The translations under genes were made by a program, and so were the position numbers. The notes under the pieces were generated by a model, which saw only the letters and a list, made by a program, of their open reading frames with translations, searched no databases and was not told the DNA's origin. From positions 62,001 to 126,000 of the forward strand of contig NZ_MZGU01000004.1 of the NCBI RefSeq assembly GCF_003111605.1: a DNA stretch of 64,000 nt, in the 5' to 3' direction. Shown here one piece after another: positions 17,913-28,673 of the stretch (positions are counted from its first letter, which is position 1; every line of letters begins with the position of its first letter). Source of the DNA: Methanobrevibacter woesei (GTDB lineage Archaea; Methanobacteriota; Methanobacteria; Methanobacteriales; Methanobacteriaceae).

Positions 17913-18833
17913 TTAAAGAGTTGTAATGGTACAACCTTCTTTTTCTACGATTACTGTATGTTCTTTTTGTGAAACCCAGCATCCAGTTTTTTCTTTTAAT
18001 GGATGATATGGATAAATAGCCATAGCTTCAGATAACTGTTTTAAAGAAGTGTGAAGTCTATGTTCATTAAATTCTTCTGTTAACCATCTGCCTGAGAATG
18101 GAAGGAATCTATAATTTTTCTTGATATAATTTAAAGTTTTTTGTGTATTTTTCATTCTAAAGGGTTTGTCTGCTAAATAGGAATAGATATATGTTCCAGG
18201 GCTATCATTAACCCATCCTACTCCATTAGTTGCAAAAGGTTCAATAGCTATTGCTTGTTCTTCTTCTAATATAGTAGTGTCATGATTGTTTATATTTGGA
18301 ATTGATAATCCTGCATGTAAATTATTATATTCTAAACTGTGGCCTGTTAAATTAGCTATTGGATTTAATTCATATTCATTTATTGCTTCTTCAACGGCAG
18401 CTCCTATTTTTCCAATTTCTACACCTGCTCTTACTGTGCTAATAGCTGCTTCTAGACCTGCTGCAGATGCTTCAATTATTTCTTGATTTAAATTTAATGT
18501 GTCGTCATCAAAGCGTTCATCTAAATTTTTTCCAGGTGCTAATACTGTAATTGCAGAATCAGCTATATATCCATCAACTTCAGCTCCTAAATCAAGTTTT
18601 ACTAAGTCTCCTCCATATATTAGTGTTTCATCGTTTAAAGGTGAAGTATAATGTGCAGCTACTTCGTTAATGGATACATTACATGGGAATGCAATTCCAG
18701 CTCCACTTTTAATTATTTCGCCTTCTACAAATTCAACGAGATCTATAACAGGTAATCCTTCTTTAATCATTTTAGAAGCGTCTTTTCTTATTTTAGAAAC
18801 AATTTTTCCTGCTTTTATATATGAATCTATCAT
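17913..18833 (-). CDS. map: Methionine aminopeptidase, type II
   Basis: A 306-residue enzyme that removes the initiator methionine from new proteins. The metal ligands are visible: the two Asp in KLDLGAEVDGYIADSA, His in LTGHSLEYNN, Glu in IEPFATNGVG and Glu in the C-terminal KEHTVIVEKEGC. The insert and length are those of archaeal/eukaryotic type II. AAGGTAAT precedes the ATG. It faces frhB convergently. Confidence 0.94.
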   Translation of the reverse strand: MIDSYIKAGKIVSKIRKDASKMIKEGLPVIDLVEFVEGEIIKSGAGIAFPCNVSINEVAAHYTSPLNDETLIYGGDLVKLDLGAEVDGYIADSAITVLAPGKNLDERFDDDTLNLNQEIIEASAAGLEAAISTVRAGVEIGKIGAAVEEAINEYELNPIANLTGHSLEYNNLHAGLSIPNINNHDTTILEEEQAIAIEPFATNGVGWVNDSPGTYIYSYLADKPFRMKNTQKTLNYIKKNYRFLPFSGRWLTEEFNEHRLHTSLKQLSEAMAIYPYHPLKEKTGCWVSQKEHTVIVEKEGCTITTL

Positions 18834-18941
18834 AAATATTACCTTCTCACATCTATACTTAATATATTATTTATCTTTTCATAATTTTTATATACTTTGT
18901 TTTAAATATTATCTTATGATAAGTAATATGGGAGGCAGAAT

Positions 18942-19355
18942 ATGCCAAACTTTAACATTCCAACTATCCCTAATCAAATATTTATATTAATACTTGTACT
19001 TATTGTATGTATTGTTATAATTATTGTGGTTGTTCAATGGAGGAAAGTTGCACAGTCTAAAAATGATATTTTAATGCTTGAAAAGGAAATTGAACTTAAA
19101 AAAATGGCAATGGTTGAAAAAGATTTAGAGTCCAAAAGATTAATGGATACTCCAATCCCTCTTCCAAAAGAACAACAGGAAAGTCTTTCTGCTATTAGGA
19201 AATCAACTACTCAAGTTAGAAGTGAAGTTGGATTTTTACATAGTGAAATAAATGAGAGATTAGCTCGTTTAGAAGCTCAAACTGAGCAAAGAAAATTGGA
19301 AAAAATGCTTAAAGAAATTGAAGCTAAAGAGGAAAAACTCAGAAGAAGTAAATAA
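18942..19355 (+). CDS. Membrane-anchored coiled-coil protein, unknown
   Basis: A 137-residue protein. One membrane helix (residues about 9-29, [19 protein letters not shown]) is followed by a long charged helix with heptad character to the end (for instance [20 protein letters not shown]). GGGAGGCAGA precedes the ATG. The next gene, 9 nt downstream, has the same design, so both products may form one cytoplasmic-facing coiled-coil complex on the membrane. No family recognised. Confidence 0.65.
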   Translation: MPNFNIPTIPNQIFILILVLIVCIVIIIVVVQWRKVAQSKNDILMLEKEIELKKMAMVEKDLESKRLMDTPIPLPKEQQESLSAIRKSTTQVRSEVGFLHSEINERLARLEAQTEQRKLEKMLKEIEAKEEKLRRSK

Positions 19356-19364
19356 GGTGATTAT

Positions 19365-19889
19365 ATGCAAGCAGGTGAAGCAATTGCAGTTATTATCTTA
19401 ATAATTGCTGTATTAATTCTTATTTATTACTTTTTAATAAATAATCCTAATATTTCAAGCAAAATTAAATCATATGTTCCAGCTACTGCTGATCCTCATA
19501 TGGATCAAATACTACATAGGGATGGAACTTCTGATTATAAAGAACTTTCTACTGTTGAAGATGAAATTGAAAAAGAAAAAGAAGGAATGGGTAAAAAAAT
19601 TAAAGTTAGATTAAGTGATATTGATATGTCCGGTTTTAACACTGATGCATTTTCTAAAAAGATTGATGCTTTTCTTGATGAAAAAAGTGATCAATTAATT
19701 CAAGATTGGTCTTTAGCTACTTTGAATGATTTGGAAAGCCTTGAAAAGAAATTTGAAAATACTGCTAAGTCTGTTGATGAATTAGACAGCAAATTTAAAA
19801 AATTCAAAAAAGATTCTAAAAAATTCCAAGATGAGACAAGATCTAAATTAGATGAAATTGATGAAAGGATTAAATCACTTGAAAAATAG
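19365..19889 (+). CDS. Membrane-anchored coiled-coil protein, unknown
   Basis: A 174-residue protein with an N-terminal membrane helix (residues 6-26, AIAVIILIIAVLILIYYFLI), a middle region with KIKVRLSDIDMSGF, and a C-terminal coiled coil of about 70 residues (SLEKKFENTAKSVDELDSKF and on). It is co-transcribed with the preceding coiled-coil gene and followed by a T-rich stretch. Structural or scaffold function is a guess from the shape only. Confidence 0.6.
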   Translation: MQAGEAIAVIILIIAVLILIYYFLINNPNISSKIKSYVPATADPHMDQILHRDGTSDYKELSTVEDEIEKEKEGMGKKIKVRLSDIDMSGFNTDAFSKKIDAFLDEKSDQLIQDWSLATLNDLESLEKKFENTAKSVDELDSKFKKFKKDSKKFQDETRSKLDEIDERIKSLEK

Positions 19890-20000
19890 ATTCCTTTCTA
19901 TCTTTTATTTTATTTTTTTCAAAATATATTTTTTTATTATATTTAATGTTTAAAATAGAAATATTTATATATTATAATAGCTAATATTTTATAGTGTAGT

Positions 20001-20008
20001 TATATAAA
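20001..20008 (+). promoter_or_regulatory. TATA box of tRNA-iMet/RNase P RNA unit
   Basis: TATATAAA is centred about 25 nt before the first base of initiator tRNA. Transcription should therefore start at, or within about 3 nt of, the mature tRNA 5' end. Confidence 0.65.
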
Positions 20009-20028
20009 CTATTTACTTTTGTATTCAT

Positions 20029-20103
<75 letters not shown>

Positions 20104-20110
20104 CTTTTTA

Positions 20111-20414
20111 ATAATTATAGCAAGTTAAAGACAGCTACTGGTTTTTTGTATTTAAACTAAGGAAACTCCGCCCATCGTTACAGACTATGGCGTTGAAAAA
20201 CGTATACTGAGAGGTATGACTCTGGAGCAGAAACGACACGGCTTTTAATGATTGACAATGATATTTTTTGAGGACATTAAAAGAATCGGTGAAACGGCCA
20301 TTCCATAGGATGCAAGAACAAAGTTGCCAATAATGAACTGTTCTAGGCAAGGTAGTTCGCTAAGATGAATGCTGTTAAACAGAAGGTGGGTTACTCTTAA
20401 CAGGCTATAATTAT
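20111..20414 (+). ncRNA. rnpB: RNase P RNA
   Basis: About 300 nt with the universal RNase P elements GGAAACTCCGCCC near 20161 and ACAGAAGGTGGGTTAC near 20380. The ends pair to form helix P1: ATAATTATAGC (20111-20121) with GCTATAATTAT (20404-20414), continued by GTTAAAG/CTCTTAAC. It is the catalytic RNA that trims tRNA 5' ends. It has no room for its own promoter behind the tRNA, so it is most likely cut out of a tRNA-RNase P RNA transcript. Exact ends are estimated from P1. Confidence 0.92.
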
Positions 20415-20635
20415 TAATAACTTTTCTATTTTTGTGATATATCATTTATTTAGATTATTTCATGTACATCTTGTTTATTTTTTATATATTTTTTTAAAAT
20501 CATAGTCATATAATAAAAAATAGCTATTGTAATTTTATTTAAAATTTATAAAAATAGTTTTTATTTGAGTCTATATTCAATTTAATTGATAGAAATAGTT
20601 AGTAAAAAATGTAAATTAGCTATTTAATAGCTAAC

Positions 20636-21787
20636 TTACTTGTTGATGGCTTCTTTAAATTTGTCAAAGAAACCTTTTTCAGTGTGTTTTATTTCGTCAC
20701 CACTGATTTTTGCGAATTTTTCTAATAATTCTTTTTGATGTTTATTTAATTTTTGAGGAACCACTACATTTACAGTAACATACATGTTTCCTCTATCATT
20801 ATATTTTAAAGAAGGCATTCCTTGGTTTTTAACTCTGAAAACAGATCCGCTTTGTGTTCCAGCAGGTATTGTAAGTTCAATTTCTTTTCCATCAATTGTT
20901 GGGATGGTAACTTCTGAACCTAAACTAGCTTCTGGGAAACTGATTTCTTTTGTATAGTAAAGATGAGTTCCATCTCTTTCAAAGTTTCTATTATTTTTGA
21001 TATGTATTGTAGCTATGAGGTTTCCTTCAAGACCTGTGGTTTCTCCACAGTTACCTTCACCACTTACTCTTAAACGGTCTCCTTCACTAACTCCTGCAGG
21101 TATGTCTATACTAATCTCTTTACTTTCACGGATTTTTCCTTTTCCATTACAAGTATCACAAGGGTCAGTAATTATTTTACCAGTACCACCACATTCTCTA
21201 CATGGTCTAATATTCATCATTTGTCCAAGAATGGTGTTACTTACTTGTTTCACTTGTCCTGTACCGCCACATGTTTGACAAACTTGCGGTTCGCTACCGG
21301 GTTTTGATTTACTTCCATTACATGTTGGACATAATGCATCACGTCTTATTTTAATTTCTTTTTCACATCCAGAGTATGCTTCTTCTAAAGAAATTGTAAT
21401 TTCTGTGTAGATATCAGAACCTCTTTGCGGACCTTGTGCACCTCTTGGGCCACGTCTTGAACCTCCACCAAAACCGAACATATCAAAGATATTTCCTATG
21501 TCAAATCCTTGGAAAATATCTTCAAAGTTTACATTTTGATAGAAGTCTTCTGCAGTAAATCCTTCCATACCTGCATGACCAAATTGATCATATTTTTGAC
21601 GTTTATCTTCATCTGATAAGACAGCATAAGCTTCACTGATTTCTTTGAATTTCTCTGTAGAGTCTTCATCATCGCTAACGTCAGGGTGGTATTTCATAGC
21701 TAGTTTACGATATGCTTTTTTGATTTCCTTTTCATCAGCATTTTTGTCTACTCCAAGGACTTCATAATAATCTCGCTTTTCTGCCAT
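20636..21787 (-). CDS. dnaJ: Chaperone DnaJ (Hsp40)
   Basis: A 383-residue co-chaperone: J-domain with HPD at residues 34-36, a Gly/Phe-rich region (about 75-125), four zinc-binding CXXCXGXG-type repeats ([32 protein letters not shown]), and the substrate-binding C-terminus. It stimulates the ATPase of DnaK. It lies 147 nt behind dnaK; an 11-bp inverted repeat (21843-21853 with 21893-21903) in this gap may be an mRNA structure. The group is of bacterial origin in methanogens. Confidence 0.97.
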   Translation of the reverse strand: MAEKRDYYEVLGVDKNADEKEIKKAYRKLAMKYHPDVSDDEDSTEKFKEISEAYAVLSDEDKRQKYDQFGHAGMEGFTAEDFYQNVNFEDIFQGFDIGNIFDMFGFGGGSRRGPRGAQGPQRGSDIYTEITISLEEAYSGCEKEIKIRRDALCPTCNGSKSKPGSEPQVCQTCGGTGQVKQVSNTILGQMMNIRPCRECGGTGKIITDPCDTCNGKGKIRESKEISIDIPAGVSEGDRLRVSGEGNCGETTGLEGNLIATIHIKNNRNFERDGTHLYYTKEISFPEASLGSEVTIPTIDGKEIELTIPAGTQSGSVFRVKNQGMPSLKYNDRGNMYVTVNVVVPQKLNKHQKELLEKFAKISGDEIKHTEKGFFDKFKEAINK

Positions 21788-21934
21788 GTGGTCACCTTAG
21801 TAATAATTAGAATTAAAAAAATAGTAAATAGGTGTTTATTTTTTAATCTATTATGTTAGTTTATTATTTGATTCTTGATTCTGTACTTATATTAATAGAT
21901 TAATAAACAACCTTTTTTTAATTATTTTTACTAT

Positions 21935-23821
21935 TTAATCGTCTTTTACTTTATAATCTGCATCAATTGTGTCATCATCGTCGTTGTTTGGTGCTTCTCC
22001 AGCTCCTGCATTAGGATTTTGGCCAGCTTGTTGAGCTTGTTGTGCAGCTTCAGCTTGTTGATATATTTTTGCACCAATTTCTTGTACAACTTTTGTTAAC
22101 TCTTCAGTTTTTTCTTTAATGGCAGCAATATCATCGCCAGTTATAAGTTCTCTTAATTCTTCTACAAGTTTTTCAATGTTTGATTTTTCATCATCTGAAA
22201 TTTGATCTTTTAATTCTTCTACAGTTTTTTCAGCGGTGTAAATCATTGAATCTGCATTGTTTCTAACTTCAATTTCTTCTTGTTTTTTCTTATCTGCTTC
22301 AGCATTCATTTCTGCTTCTTTAACTTTTTGTTGGATTTCTTCCTCAGATAATTTAGTTGAAGAAGTAATTGTGATAGCTTGTTCTTTTCCAGTACCTTTA
22401 TCTTTTGCAGATACATTTATGATACCATTTGCATCAATATCGAAGGTTACTTCAATTTGAGGTACTCCTCTTGGTGCAGGTGGGATACCTACTAATTGGA
22501 ATCTTCCAAGGGTAGTGTTATCTGCAGCCATTGGTCTTTCACCTTGTAATACATGGATATCTACAGATGGTTGGTTATCTGCTGCAGTTGAGAATATTTG
22601 ACTTTTTTTGGTAGGAATGGTAGTGTTTCTTTCAATAAGAGTTGTTGATACTCCTCCAAGGGTTTCAATACCTAAAGATAATGGAGTTACATCTAAAAGA
22701 ACTAAGTCTTTGATTTCTCCTGCAAGTACTCCTCCTTGAATAGCTGCTCCCATAGATACACATTCCATTGGGTCAATACCACGTTCAATTGGTTTTCCTA
22801 TGAATTTTTCAACATATTGTTGTACAATAGGCATTCTGGTAGGTCCACCAACAAGGATGATTTTATCAATGTCGCTTTTACTCATTTTTGCATCATCTAA
22901 TGCTTGTTGCATTGGTTTTCCAGATTTTTGGACAATGGAATCTACTAATTCTTCTAATTTTGCTCTAGTAAGGGTGATAATTAAGTTTTTAGGAGTTCCA
23001 TCTGCACCCATTGTAATAAATGGTAAGTTTACTTCAGTTGTGATAGTGGTGGATAATTCGATTTTTGCTTTTTCAGCTGCTTCTCTTAACCTTTGTACTG
23101 CTTGATCATCATCCATAAGGTTAATTCCATTTTCTTTTTCGAATTCATCAGCTAAGTATTTTAATAAGACATTATCCATGTCTGTACCACCAAGTTGAGT
23201 GTCCCCACTGGTAGCTTTTACTTCAAATACTCCTCCACCGAATTCCATGATGGTTACGTCTAAGGTACCTCCACCTAAATCGTATACCATGATGTTGACA
23301 TCATCATCTTCTTGTTTATCAATACCGTATGCTAAGCTAGCTGCTGTTGGTTCGTTTACAAGTCTTACAACATCTAATCCTGCAATTGTACCTGCATCTT
23401 TAGTTGCAGTCCTTTGGTTGTCATCAAAGTAAGCTGGTACAGTAATAACAGCTTTTTCTACAGGTTCGCCTAAGAAGGATTCTGCATCTTTTTTAATTTT
23501 TTGTAAGATGAATGCAGAGATTTCTTGTGGAGAATATTGTTTTCCATTTACTGTAACTTTGTGATCAGTACCCATACTTCTTTTAATTGCACTGATGGTA
23601 TTTTCTGGATTGGTTACAGCTTGTCTTCTTGCTGGTTCTCCAACTAACATTTGTCCATCATCGGTAAAAGCAACATAACTTGGAAATGCTTTACCATATT
23701 GACTTGCTCCTTCTGCAGAAGGGATTACAGTTGGTTTTCCTCCTACAAGAACGGATGCTGCAGAATTACTGGTACCAAGGTCAATACCAATTATTTTTTC
23801 TTTTTTAGTATTATCAGCCAT
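21935..23821 (-). CDS. dnaK: Chaperone DnaK (Hsp70)
   Basis: A 628-residue Hsp70 with the N-terminal ATPase ([38 protein letters not shown]) and C-terminal peptide-binding domain, ending in an acidic tail. It holds unfolded proteins with help of DnaJ and GrpE. Start at MADNTKK (ATG 23821), since GGTGAT lies just upstream; an ATG 9 nt earlier lacks such spacing. grpE is 45 nt upstream in the same operon. Confidence 0.97.
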   Translation of the reverse strand: MADNTKKEKIIGIDLGTSNSAASVLVGGKPTVIPSAEGASQYGKAFPSYVAFTDDGQMLVGEPARRQAVTNPENTISAIKRSMGTDHKVTVNGKQYSPQEISAFILQKIKKDAESFLGEPVEKAVITVPAYFDDNQRTATKDAGTIAGLDVVRLVNEPTAASLAYGIDKQEDDDVNIMVYDLGGGTLDVTIMEFGGGVFEVKATSGDTQLGGTDMDNVLLKYLADEFEKENGINLMDDDQAVQRLREAAEKAKIELSTTITTEVNLPFITMGADGTPKNLIITLTRAKLEELVDSIVQKSGKPMQQALDDAKMSKSDIDKIILVGGPTRMPIVQQYVEKFIGKPIERGIDPMECVSMGAAIQGGVLAGEIKDLVLLDVTPLSLGIETLGGVSTTLIERNTTIPTKKSQIFSTAADNQPSVDIHVLQGERPMAADNTTLGRFQLVGIPPAPRGVPQIEVTFDIDANGIINVSAKDKGTGKEQAITITSSTKLSEEEIQQKVKEAEMNAEADKKKQEEIEVRNNADSMIYTAEKTVEELKDQISDDEKSNIEKLVEELRELITGDDIAAIKEKTEELTKVVQEIGAKIYQQAEAAQQAQQAGQNPNAGAGEAPNNDDDDTIDADYKVKDD

Positions 23822-23866
23822 AATTATCACCTTTGATTTTTTGAATAAGTAATTGATTTATAAACA

Positions 23867-24415
23867 TTATTTTTTACAGACTTTTACTTTTGAATATTTG
23901 AGGACTTTATCTTTAAGTGTATATCCTTTCATTAATTCTTCAATAATATATCCATTTTCAAAGTCATCATTATTTTCAGCCATTAGAGCTTCATGTTTAA
24001 ATGGGTCAAATTTTTCACCTTCAGTAGGGATTTCTTTTAACCCTTCTTTTTCTAAAATATCTTTAAGTTTTGAATAAATTAATTCAACACCTTCTCTTAA
24101 TTCTTTTTCATTGTTAGATTGATTTAAAGCTCTTTCTAAGTCTTCATAGCTATCTAATATGTTTGAAATTAATTGTTCATTGGCATATTTTATAATTTCT
24201 GCATTTTGCTTTTCACTATGCCTTTTGTAATTTTCAAAATCTGCTTGAAGTCTTTGGCTGTATGATATATATTCGTTGGTTTGATCTTCTTGTTTTTCAA
24301 GTTCTTCCTGAAGTTTAGCTATTTCTTCATTTTTAGATTCTAGCTTTTCAAGAAGTTCTTCTTGGGTTTCTTCTTGAAGATCGTTCTTTTTTTCATCTTT
24401 TTTATCATTAGCCAT
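23867..24415 (-). CDS. grpE: Nucleotide exchange factor GrpE
   Basis: A 182-residue protein: an acidic N-terminal coiled coil, then [17 protein letters not shown] and the C-terminal beta domain with FDPFKHEAL and [17 protein letters not shown], all typical of GrpE. It frees ADP from DnaK. The start MANDKK at 24415 follows AAAGGTAA; an in-frame ATG at 24430 would cover that site. It is the first gene of grpE-dnaK-(dnaJ) and has a long upstream region with inverted repeats. Confidence 0.95.
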   Translation of the reverse strand: MANDKKDEKKNDLQEETQEELLEKLESKNEEIAKLQEELEKQEDQTNEYISYSQRLQADFENYKRHSEKQNAEIIKYANEQLISNILDSYEDLERALNQSNNEKELREGVELIYSKLKDILEKEGLKEIPTEGEKFDPFKHEALMAENNDDFENGYIIEELMKGYTLKDKVLKYSKVKVCKK

Positions 24416-24935
24416 AAAATTACCTTTCACTGTTTTTTAAATTTCTAAAAAACTCAATAAAGTCGTTGTTCTGAGAATTTAACTTTTTATATATGGTATT
24501 TGGTTTTTTGGAAATTTATGGATATATAGGAAAATGGTTTTACTAACAACGACTATATTTTGAGTTTTTTCAAACCAAATATTAAAGTAACAAAAAGTTA
24601 TCTTTTCTCTTGTATTATTATAGTTACAAAAGGTTATATAAACCTTTCGCTATTTTGCATGTTTAAAGAAACTTTTGGTTATTTTAAAATTTTTATAATA
24701 TTTGTAAAATTCATGTTAAATACTTAATTTGAGTAAATTAATTATTTAAAATTAATTAAATCTATAAAAATAATATATAAATTAATATTTTTAATTTTTA
24801 ATGGAAATTTGTTATTTGTTTATATATTGGATAAGTTTCAGTTCTTTATTTGATTCAATTTTATTTATAAATAAAATCGCTTTTTCCATTATAGTAACAA
24901 AAAGTTATATAAACCCTTTTGTATAATTTATTATT
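24416..24935. other. 520-bp divergent heat-shock control region
   Basis: No gene. It separates grpE from the Phr-like regulator. It holds copies of a motif near (T)AGTWACAAAARGTTATATAAACC: 24586-24601, 24621-24650 and 24892-24921 on the plus strand, and a related one reversed at 24668-24685. The motif at 24621-24645 includes TATA boxes readable in both directions. Between it and grpE are two interleaved inverted repeats (24449-24470 with 24545-24570; 24497-24506 with 24572-24581). The rest (24690-24890) is plain AT-rich sequence. Confidence 0.7.
24892..24921 (+). promoter_or_regulatory. Operator-like motif and TATA box of the Phr-like gene
   Basis: TAGTAACAAAAAG then TTATATAAACCCTTT: the TATA box is centred about 27 nt before the ATG at 24936, so the mRNA is probably leaderless. 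The motif recurs at 24621 on the grpE side, as expected if one regulator controls both. Confidence 0.65.
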
Positions 24936-25523
24936 ATGAAAGATATTAACAACACTACTGATGAAAAAAGACCATACCGTAAAAATGTTAATAACTTTCC
25001 TAGTGCTCATAGCAGTATAGAAATTCATGGGGATTATGACAACGCATTAAGTGATGTGGATATGGAAGCTATACTTGATGTTATGGGATGTAAAACAAGA
25101 AGGGATATTATTAATCTTCTTAGAGAAGAACCAATGTTTGTAAGTGAAATTTCTAATGCATTAAACATTGGTCAGAAAGCTATTATTGAACATTTAAGGG
25201 CTATGGAAGAAATTGGAATTTTGAATTCTTCTTTTAAAAAAATCGTTAGGGGTAGACCGCGTAAATATTATGATTTGCCAAATGAAGTGAATGTTCATAT
25301 TACAATTAACAGAAATTCTTTCAAAGTAAATGTTTCAGATGATATGTTATCAACATTACAACTTCCATCTGGTGATGAATGGTCTAAACTTTTAGATATT
25401 GAAAAAAGAATAGATAATGGTCAATTAGAAGCTGTTGAAGAGCTTAAAAATCAAATTAGATTATATGATAATCTTAAGAATAGGGCCGAGTATATTCTTG
25501 AAAGAACTCTAAAAAATAGATAA
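24936..25523 (+). CDS. Phr-like (ArsR-fold) heat-shock regulator
   Basis: A 195-residue protein. Its winged helix (residues about 46-115) reads ILDVMGCKTRRDIINLLREE, FVSEISNALNIGQKAIIEHL and VRGRPRKYYDL, which closely follows Phr of Pyrococcus, the repressor of heat-shock genes. A C-terminal helical region probably dimerises. Its place beside grpE-dnaK-dnaJ and the shared promoter motif suggest that it represses the chaperone operon and itself. Assignment by recognised sequence and context, not by test. Confidence 0.75.
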   Translation: MKDINNTTDEKRPYRKNVNNFPSAHSSIEIHGDYDNALSDVDMEAILDVMGCKTRRDIINLLREEPMFVSEISNALNIGQKAIIEHLRAMEEIGILNSSFKKIVRGRPRKYYDLPNEVNVHITINRNSFKVNVSDDMLSTLQLPSGDEWSKLLDIEKRIDNGQLEAVEELKNQIRLYDNLKNRAEYILERTLKNR

Positions 25524-25533
25524 ATATCTTTTT

Positions 25534-27822
25534 TTATTTTTTTAATTTAGCCACTATTGCTTGTCCAAGGGATACTGATCCATCTCCTGCACAAGTATTT
25601 TTATGTTGTATAAATTCAAATCCTCTACTGGTTATATAATTTTTACATGCTAATGTAATAGCTTCATTGTAGAATACTCCACCAGTAGCTCCAATTTGAT
25701 TTACTCCTTTTTTATCAGCATTTCTTATAGCAAGTTCACTTAAACCATTACTTATTGCATTTTGTGCAGCATTAGCTATTTCTTTAACATTCTCTCCTTT
25801 TTCTTTTAATTCAATAACTTCTCTTAATATTTTACTTGTGTTCAATTTGTTATTTTTAATTTCAAAAGGAATTTCAATATCTCCCCTTGCACCATATGCT
25901 ACAGATTCAAGTTTCATGGAACATTCTCCTTCATAAGTTCTCTCACCGCATATGTTAAGTGCAACAGAAACAGAGTCAAGAACACGGCCAGTACTTGTAC
26001 TTAAACCAACATTTAGGTTAGAATTTAATTGTTTAATGACATTGTCAATTTCGATATTTCCATATTTGAAAAAGTGACTGTAATTTGATTTTAAAATATC
26101 TTCTAATTCATCATTTGAATATTCATTTGATAATATTGAAGCGAGCATTCTTGCAGGATATTTGGTTGCTTGATCTCCCCCGGGCATCTTTTGAACTTCA
26201 AGTGATGCCATTCTTTTAAAATCACTGATATCGGTATAAAGAATTTCTCCACCCCAACTGGTTTTATCACTCCCATAACCGACTCCATCTGCAGCTATTA
26301 CAATCATTTCATCAATATTGTTATCATTGGCTAATGCCGCTGCATGGGCATGGTGGTGTTGTACTGGTAACACTTGAGCATCATAGACATCTGAAAGTTC
26401 ATTTGCTAATTTTGTTGTGAAAAACTGTGGATGTAAATCACAGGCAATGGTGTCAAATTCATTAATTTTTGTAATTCTTTTCAAATGCTCAATAGCTTCT
26501 TTAAGGAAATTAAATGTTTTGTATTTATTAGTGTTCCCAATATGTTGTGATGGATATACAATATCTTTTTTAGCTATTGAAAATGTAACATCTAATTCAG
26601 GCCCTAAAGCAAGGACAGTATCCTTATTAATTGAATATTTTTCACTTATTTTATAAGGTTCTGGAGTATAACCTCTTGATCTGCGTATAAATGATAATTC
26701 ATCATTTCTAAATCTAATAACTGAATCATCACATCTATTTAAAATTCTACGGTTATGTAGTAAGAAATAATCTGCAACATTATCCAAAGATAAAATTTCT
26801 TCATTTGTAATCATCATAGGATTTCCAGGAATATTTGCAGATGTCATTACATAAGTGGAAATATCTTCACTTTCATCAAATAATAGATAGTGCATTGGGG
26901 AGTAAGGAAGCATTACACCAATATTATGAAGTCCTGGACTTAGGCTTTCAGGAAAATCATAATATTTATTTTTCTTCAATATGACAATTGGTCTTTTATT
27001 GGAAGTTATTGTTTTAATTTCTTTTTTTGAGAGCACTGCATAACTTTTCACTGTTTCTAAATCTTTACTCATCACAGCAAAAGCTTGCATTTCACGGCCC
27101 AGTCTTTTTCTTAATTCTTTAATGGCACCATTATTTTTTGCATCAACAACAAGGTGTGTTCCACCAATACCTTTTATTGCAATTATTCTACCTTCAGCTA
27201 GTCTGTCAGCTGCATATTTAATTGGATTTTCACTATCCACTTTTTCATGGCCTTTGTATATTTCCATTGAAGGTCCGCAATCTTCACAGCAAATAGCCTC
27301 TCCATGGTATCTTCTATCTAATGGATTTCTATATTCTACTTCACATTTGTCGCATAAGGGGAAATCTTCCATACTTGTTCTAATTCTATCATATGGGACA
27401 GTTTCAATTACAGTAAATCTAGGTCCACAATCAGTACATGCATTAAAGGGGTACTTATATCTTCTATCATTGGGATTTCTAATTTCAGCTAAACATTTAT
27501 CACAGATTGCCACGTCTGGTGGAATTACAGATTCTCCACTATAGGAATCATCGCTTTCCAATATTTTAAAGTTATCAAAATTCTCGTTATATACTTCACT
27601 AATTTCAAGAGAATCAATTTTAGCTATTGGAGGTAATTCATTTTGTAAACGATGAATAAATTCTTCAATAACATCATTGATTCCTTTTAATTTTATTTCA
27701 ACAACATTTCCTAGATTTTTTACAGTTCCTGAGAGATTAAGATTTGTTGCTAATCTATAAACAAAAGGTCTAAAACCTACTCCTTGAACTATTCCTTGAA
27801 CTAATATTTTTTTAACTATCAT
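25534..27822 (-). CDS. hypF: Carbamoyltransferase HypF (NiFe-hydrogenase maturation)
   Basis: A 762-residue multidomain enzyme: acylphosphatase (residues 1-90, [17 protein letters not shown]), two zinc fingers (CDKCLAEI with [15 protein letters not shown] with CCEDCGPS), a YrdC-like domain, and a Kae1-like C-terminus with [11 protein letters not shown]. It moves a carbamoyl group from carbamoyl phosphate to HypE, the precursor of the cyanide ligands of NiFe hydrogenases such as Frh and Ehb here. ATG at 27822 follows GGGAT. It is divergent from larB. Confidence 0.96.
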   Translation of the reverse strand: MIVKKILVQGIVQGVGFRPFVYRLATNLNLSGTVKNLGNVVEIKLKGINDVIEEFIHRLQNELPPIAKIDSLEISEVYNENFDNFKILESDDSYSGESVIPPDVAICDKCLAEIRNPNDRRYKYPFNACTDCGPRFTVIETVPYDRIRTSMEDFPLCDKCEVEYRNPLDRRYHGEAICCEDCGPSMEIYKGHEKVDSENPIKYAADRLAEGRIIAIKGIGGTHLVVDAKNNGAIKELRKRLGREMQAFAVMSKDLETVKSYAVLSKKEIKTITSNKRPIVILKKNKYYDFPESLSPGLHNIGVMLPYSPMHYLLFDESEDISTYVMTSANIPGNPMMITNEEILSLDNVADYFLLHNRRILNRCDDSVIRFRNDELSFIRRSRGYTPEPYKISEKYSINKDTVLALGPELDVTFSIAKKDIVYPSQHIGNTNKYKTFNFLKEAIEHLKRITKINEFDTIACDLHPQFFTTKLANELSDVYDAQVLPVQHHHAHAAALANDNNIDEMIVIAADGVGYGSDKTSWGGEILYTDISDFKRMASLEVQKMPGGDQATKYPARMLASILSNEYSNDELEDILKSNYSHFFKYGNIEIDNVIKQLNSNLNVGLSTSTGRVLDSVSVALNICGERTYEGECSMKLESVAYGARGDIEIPFEIKNNKLNTSKILREVIELKEKGENVKEIANAAQNAISNGLSELAIRNADKKGVNQIGATGGVFYNEAITLACKNYITSRGFEFIQHKNTCAGDGSVSLGQAIVAKLKK

Positions 27823-27841
27823 AGAAATCCCATGCACTATT

Positions 27842-27853
27842 ATATTTAAATAT
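27842..27853. promoter_or_regulatory. Palindromic TATA element between hypF and larB
   Basis: ATATTTAAATAT is its own complement and lies in the 59-bp gap between the divergent genes, 25 nt from the hypF ATG and 34 nt from the larB ATG. It may serve as TATA box in both directions. Confidence 0.45.
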
Positions 27854-27881
27854 GATATTGTAATAAATAATTTATGATATT

Positions 27882-28673
27882 ATGAAAGATGTTTTAAAAG
27901 ATTTTAAAGATGGAAAAATCACTATCGAGGAATGTGAAAATCTTATTAAAGCTAATAATATATTGGAATTTGATGAAATAGCTAAATTTGATGAAAACAG
28001 ATCCTCAAGAACTGGTTTTCCAGAGGCTGTTTTTGCTCCAAGTAAAGATTATGAAGATTTGGTGTTAATTATTCAGAACTATTTTAAAGATAAAAAACCC
28101 TTTGATGATGTTGAAAATTTAATCATTACAAAATTGTCAAATAAAAGATATGAAAAATTAGTTAGTGATGTGGGATATCTTAAAGATGAGGGATTTATCT
28201 TTGATTATAATAAAAGAGCAGAAATATTGGTTATAAAAACATCTTTTAATAAAGAGTCTGAACCATTAGGTAAAATAGGAATTATCACTGCTGGAACTTC
28301 TGATATTAATATTGCAGAAGAAGCTAAGGTAATCATTGAAGAAAGTGGATGTGAAGCTATCACTTCTTATGATGTAGGAGTTGCAGGTATTCATAGATTA
28401 TTCCCGCAAATAGCAAATATGCTTGAACAAGGGGTTTCAGTTCTTATTGTTTGTGCTGGAATGGAGGGGGCTTTGCCTTCTGTTGTTGCAGGTTTAGTTG
28501 ATATTCCAGTTATTGCGGTTCCAACTTCTGTAGGATATGGTGTAGGTGAAGGAGGGGTTGTTGCATTAAATGCAATGCTTCAGTCATGCGCTCCAGGAAT
28601 AGCTGTTGTCAATATTGACAATGGTTTTGGTGCTGCTGTTTTTGCAATTACAATTATTAAGAGTAAAGTATGA
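27882..28673 (+). CDS. larB: LarB, nickel-pincer cofactor synthesis carboxylase
   Basis: A 263-residue protein whose C-terminal half resembles PurE (AIR carboxylase): [50 protein letters not shown] and [12 protein letters not shown]. LarB carboxylates and hydrolyses nicotinic acid adenine dinucleotide in the first step of the nickel-pincer nucleotide, the cofactor of lactate racemase and other LarA-type enzymes. No larC or larE is in the window. Its 3' end overlaps the acetyltransferase gene by 4 nt. Confidence 0.9.
   Translation: MKDVLKDFKDGKITIEECENLIKANNILEFDEIAKFDENRSSRTGFPEAVFAPSKDYEDLVLIIQNYFKDKKPFDDVENLIITKLSNKRYEKLVSDVGYLKDEGFIFDYNKRAEILVIKTSFNKESEPLGKIGIITAGTSDINIAEEAKVIIEESGCEAITSYDVGVAGIHRLFPQIANMLEQGVSVLIVCAGMEGALPSVVAGLVDIPVIAVPTSVGYGVGEGGVVALNAMLQSCAPGIAVVNIDNGFGAAVFAITIIKSKV

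Noticed and set aside
20135-20445. Two open frames on the minus strand
   Set aside because: They lie opposite RNase P RNA, whose conserved elements and terminal helix explain the sequence.
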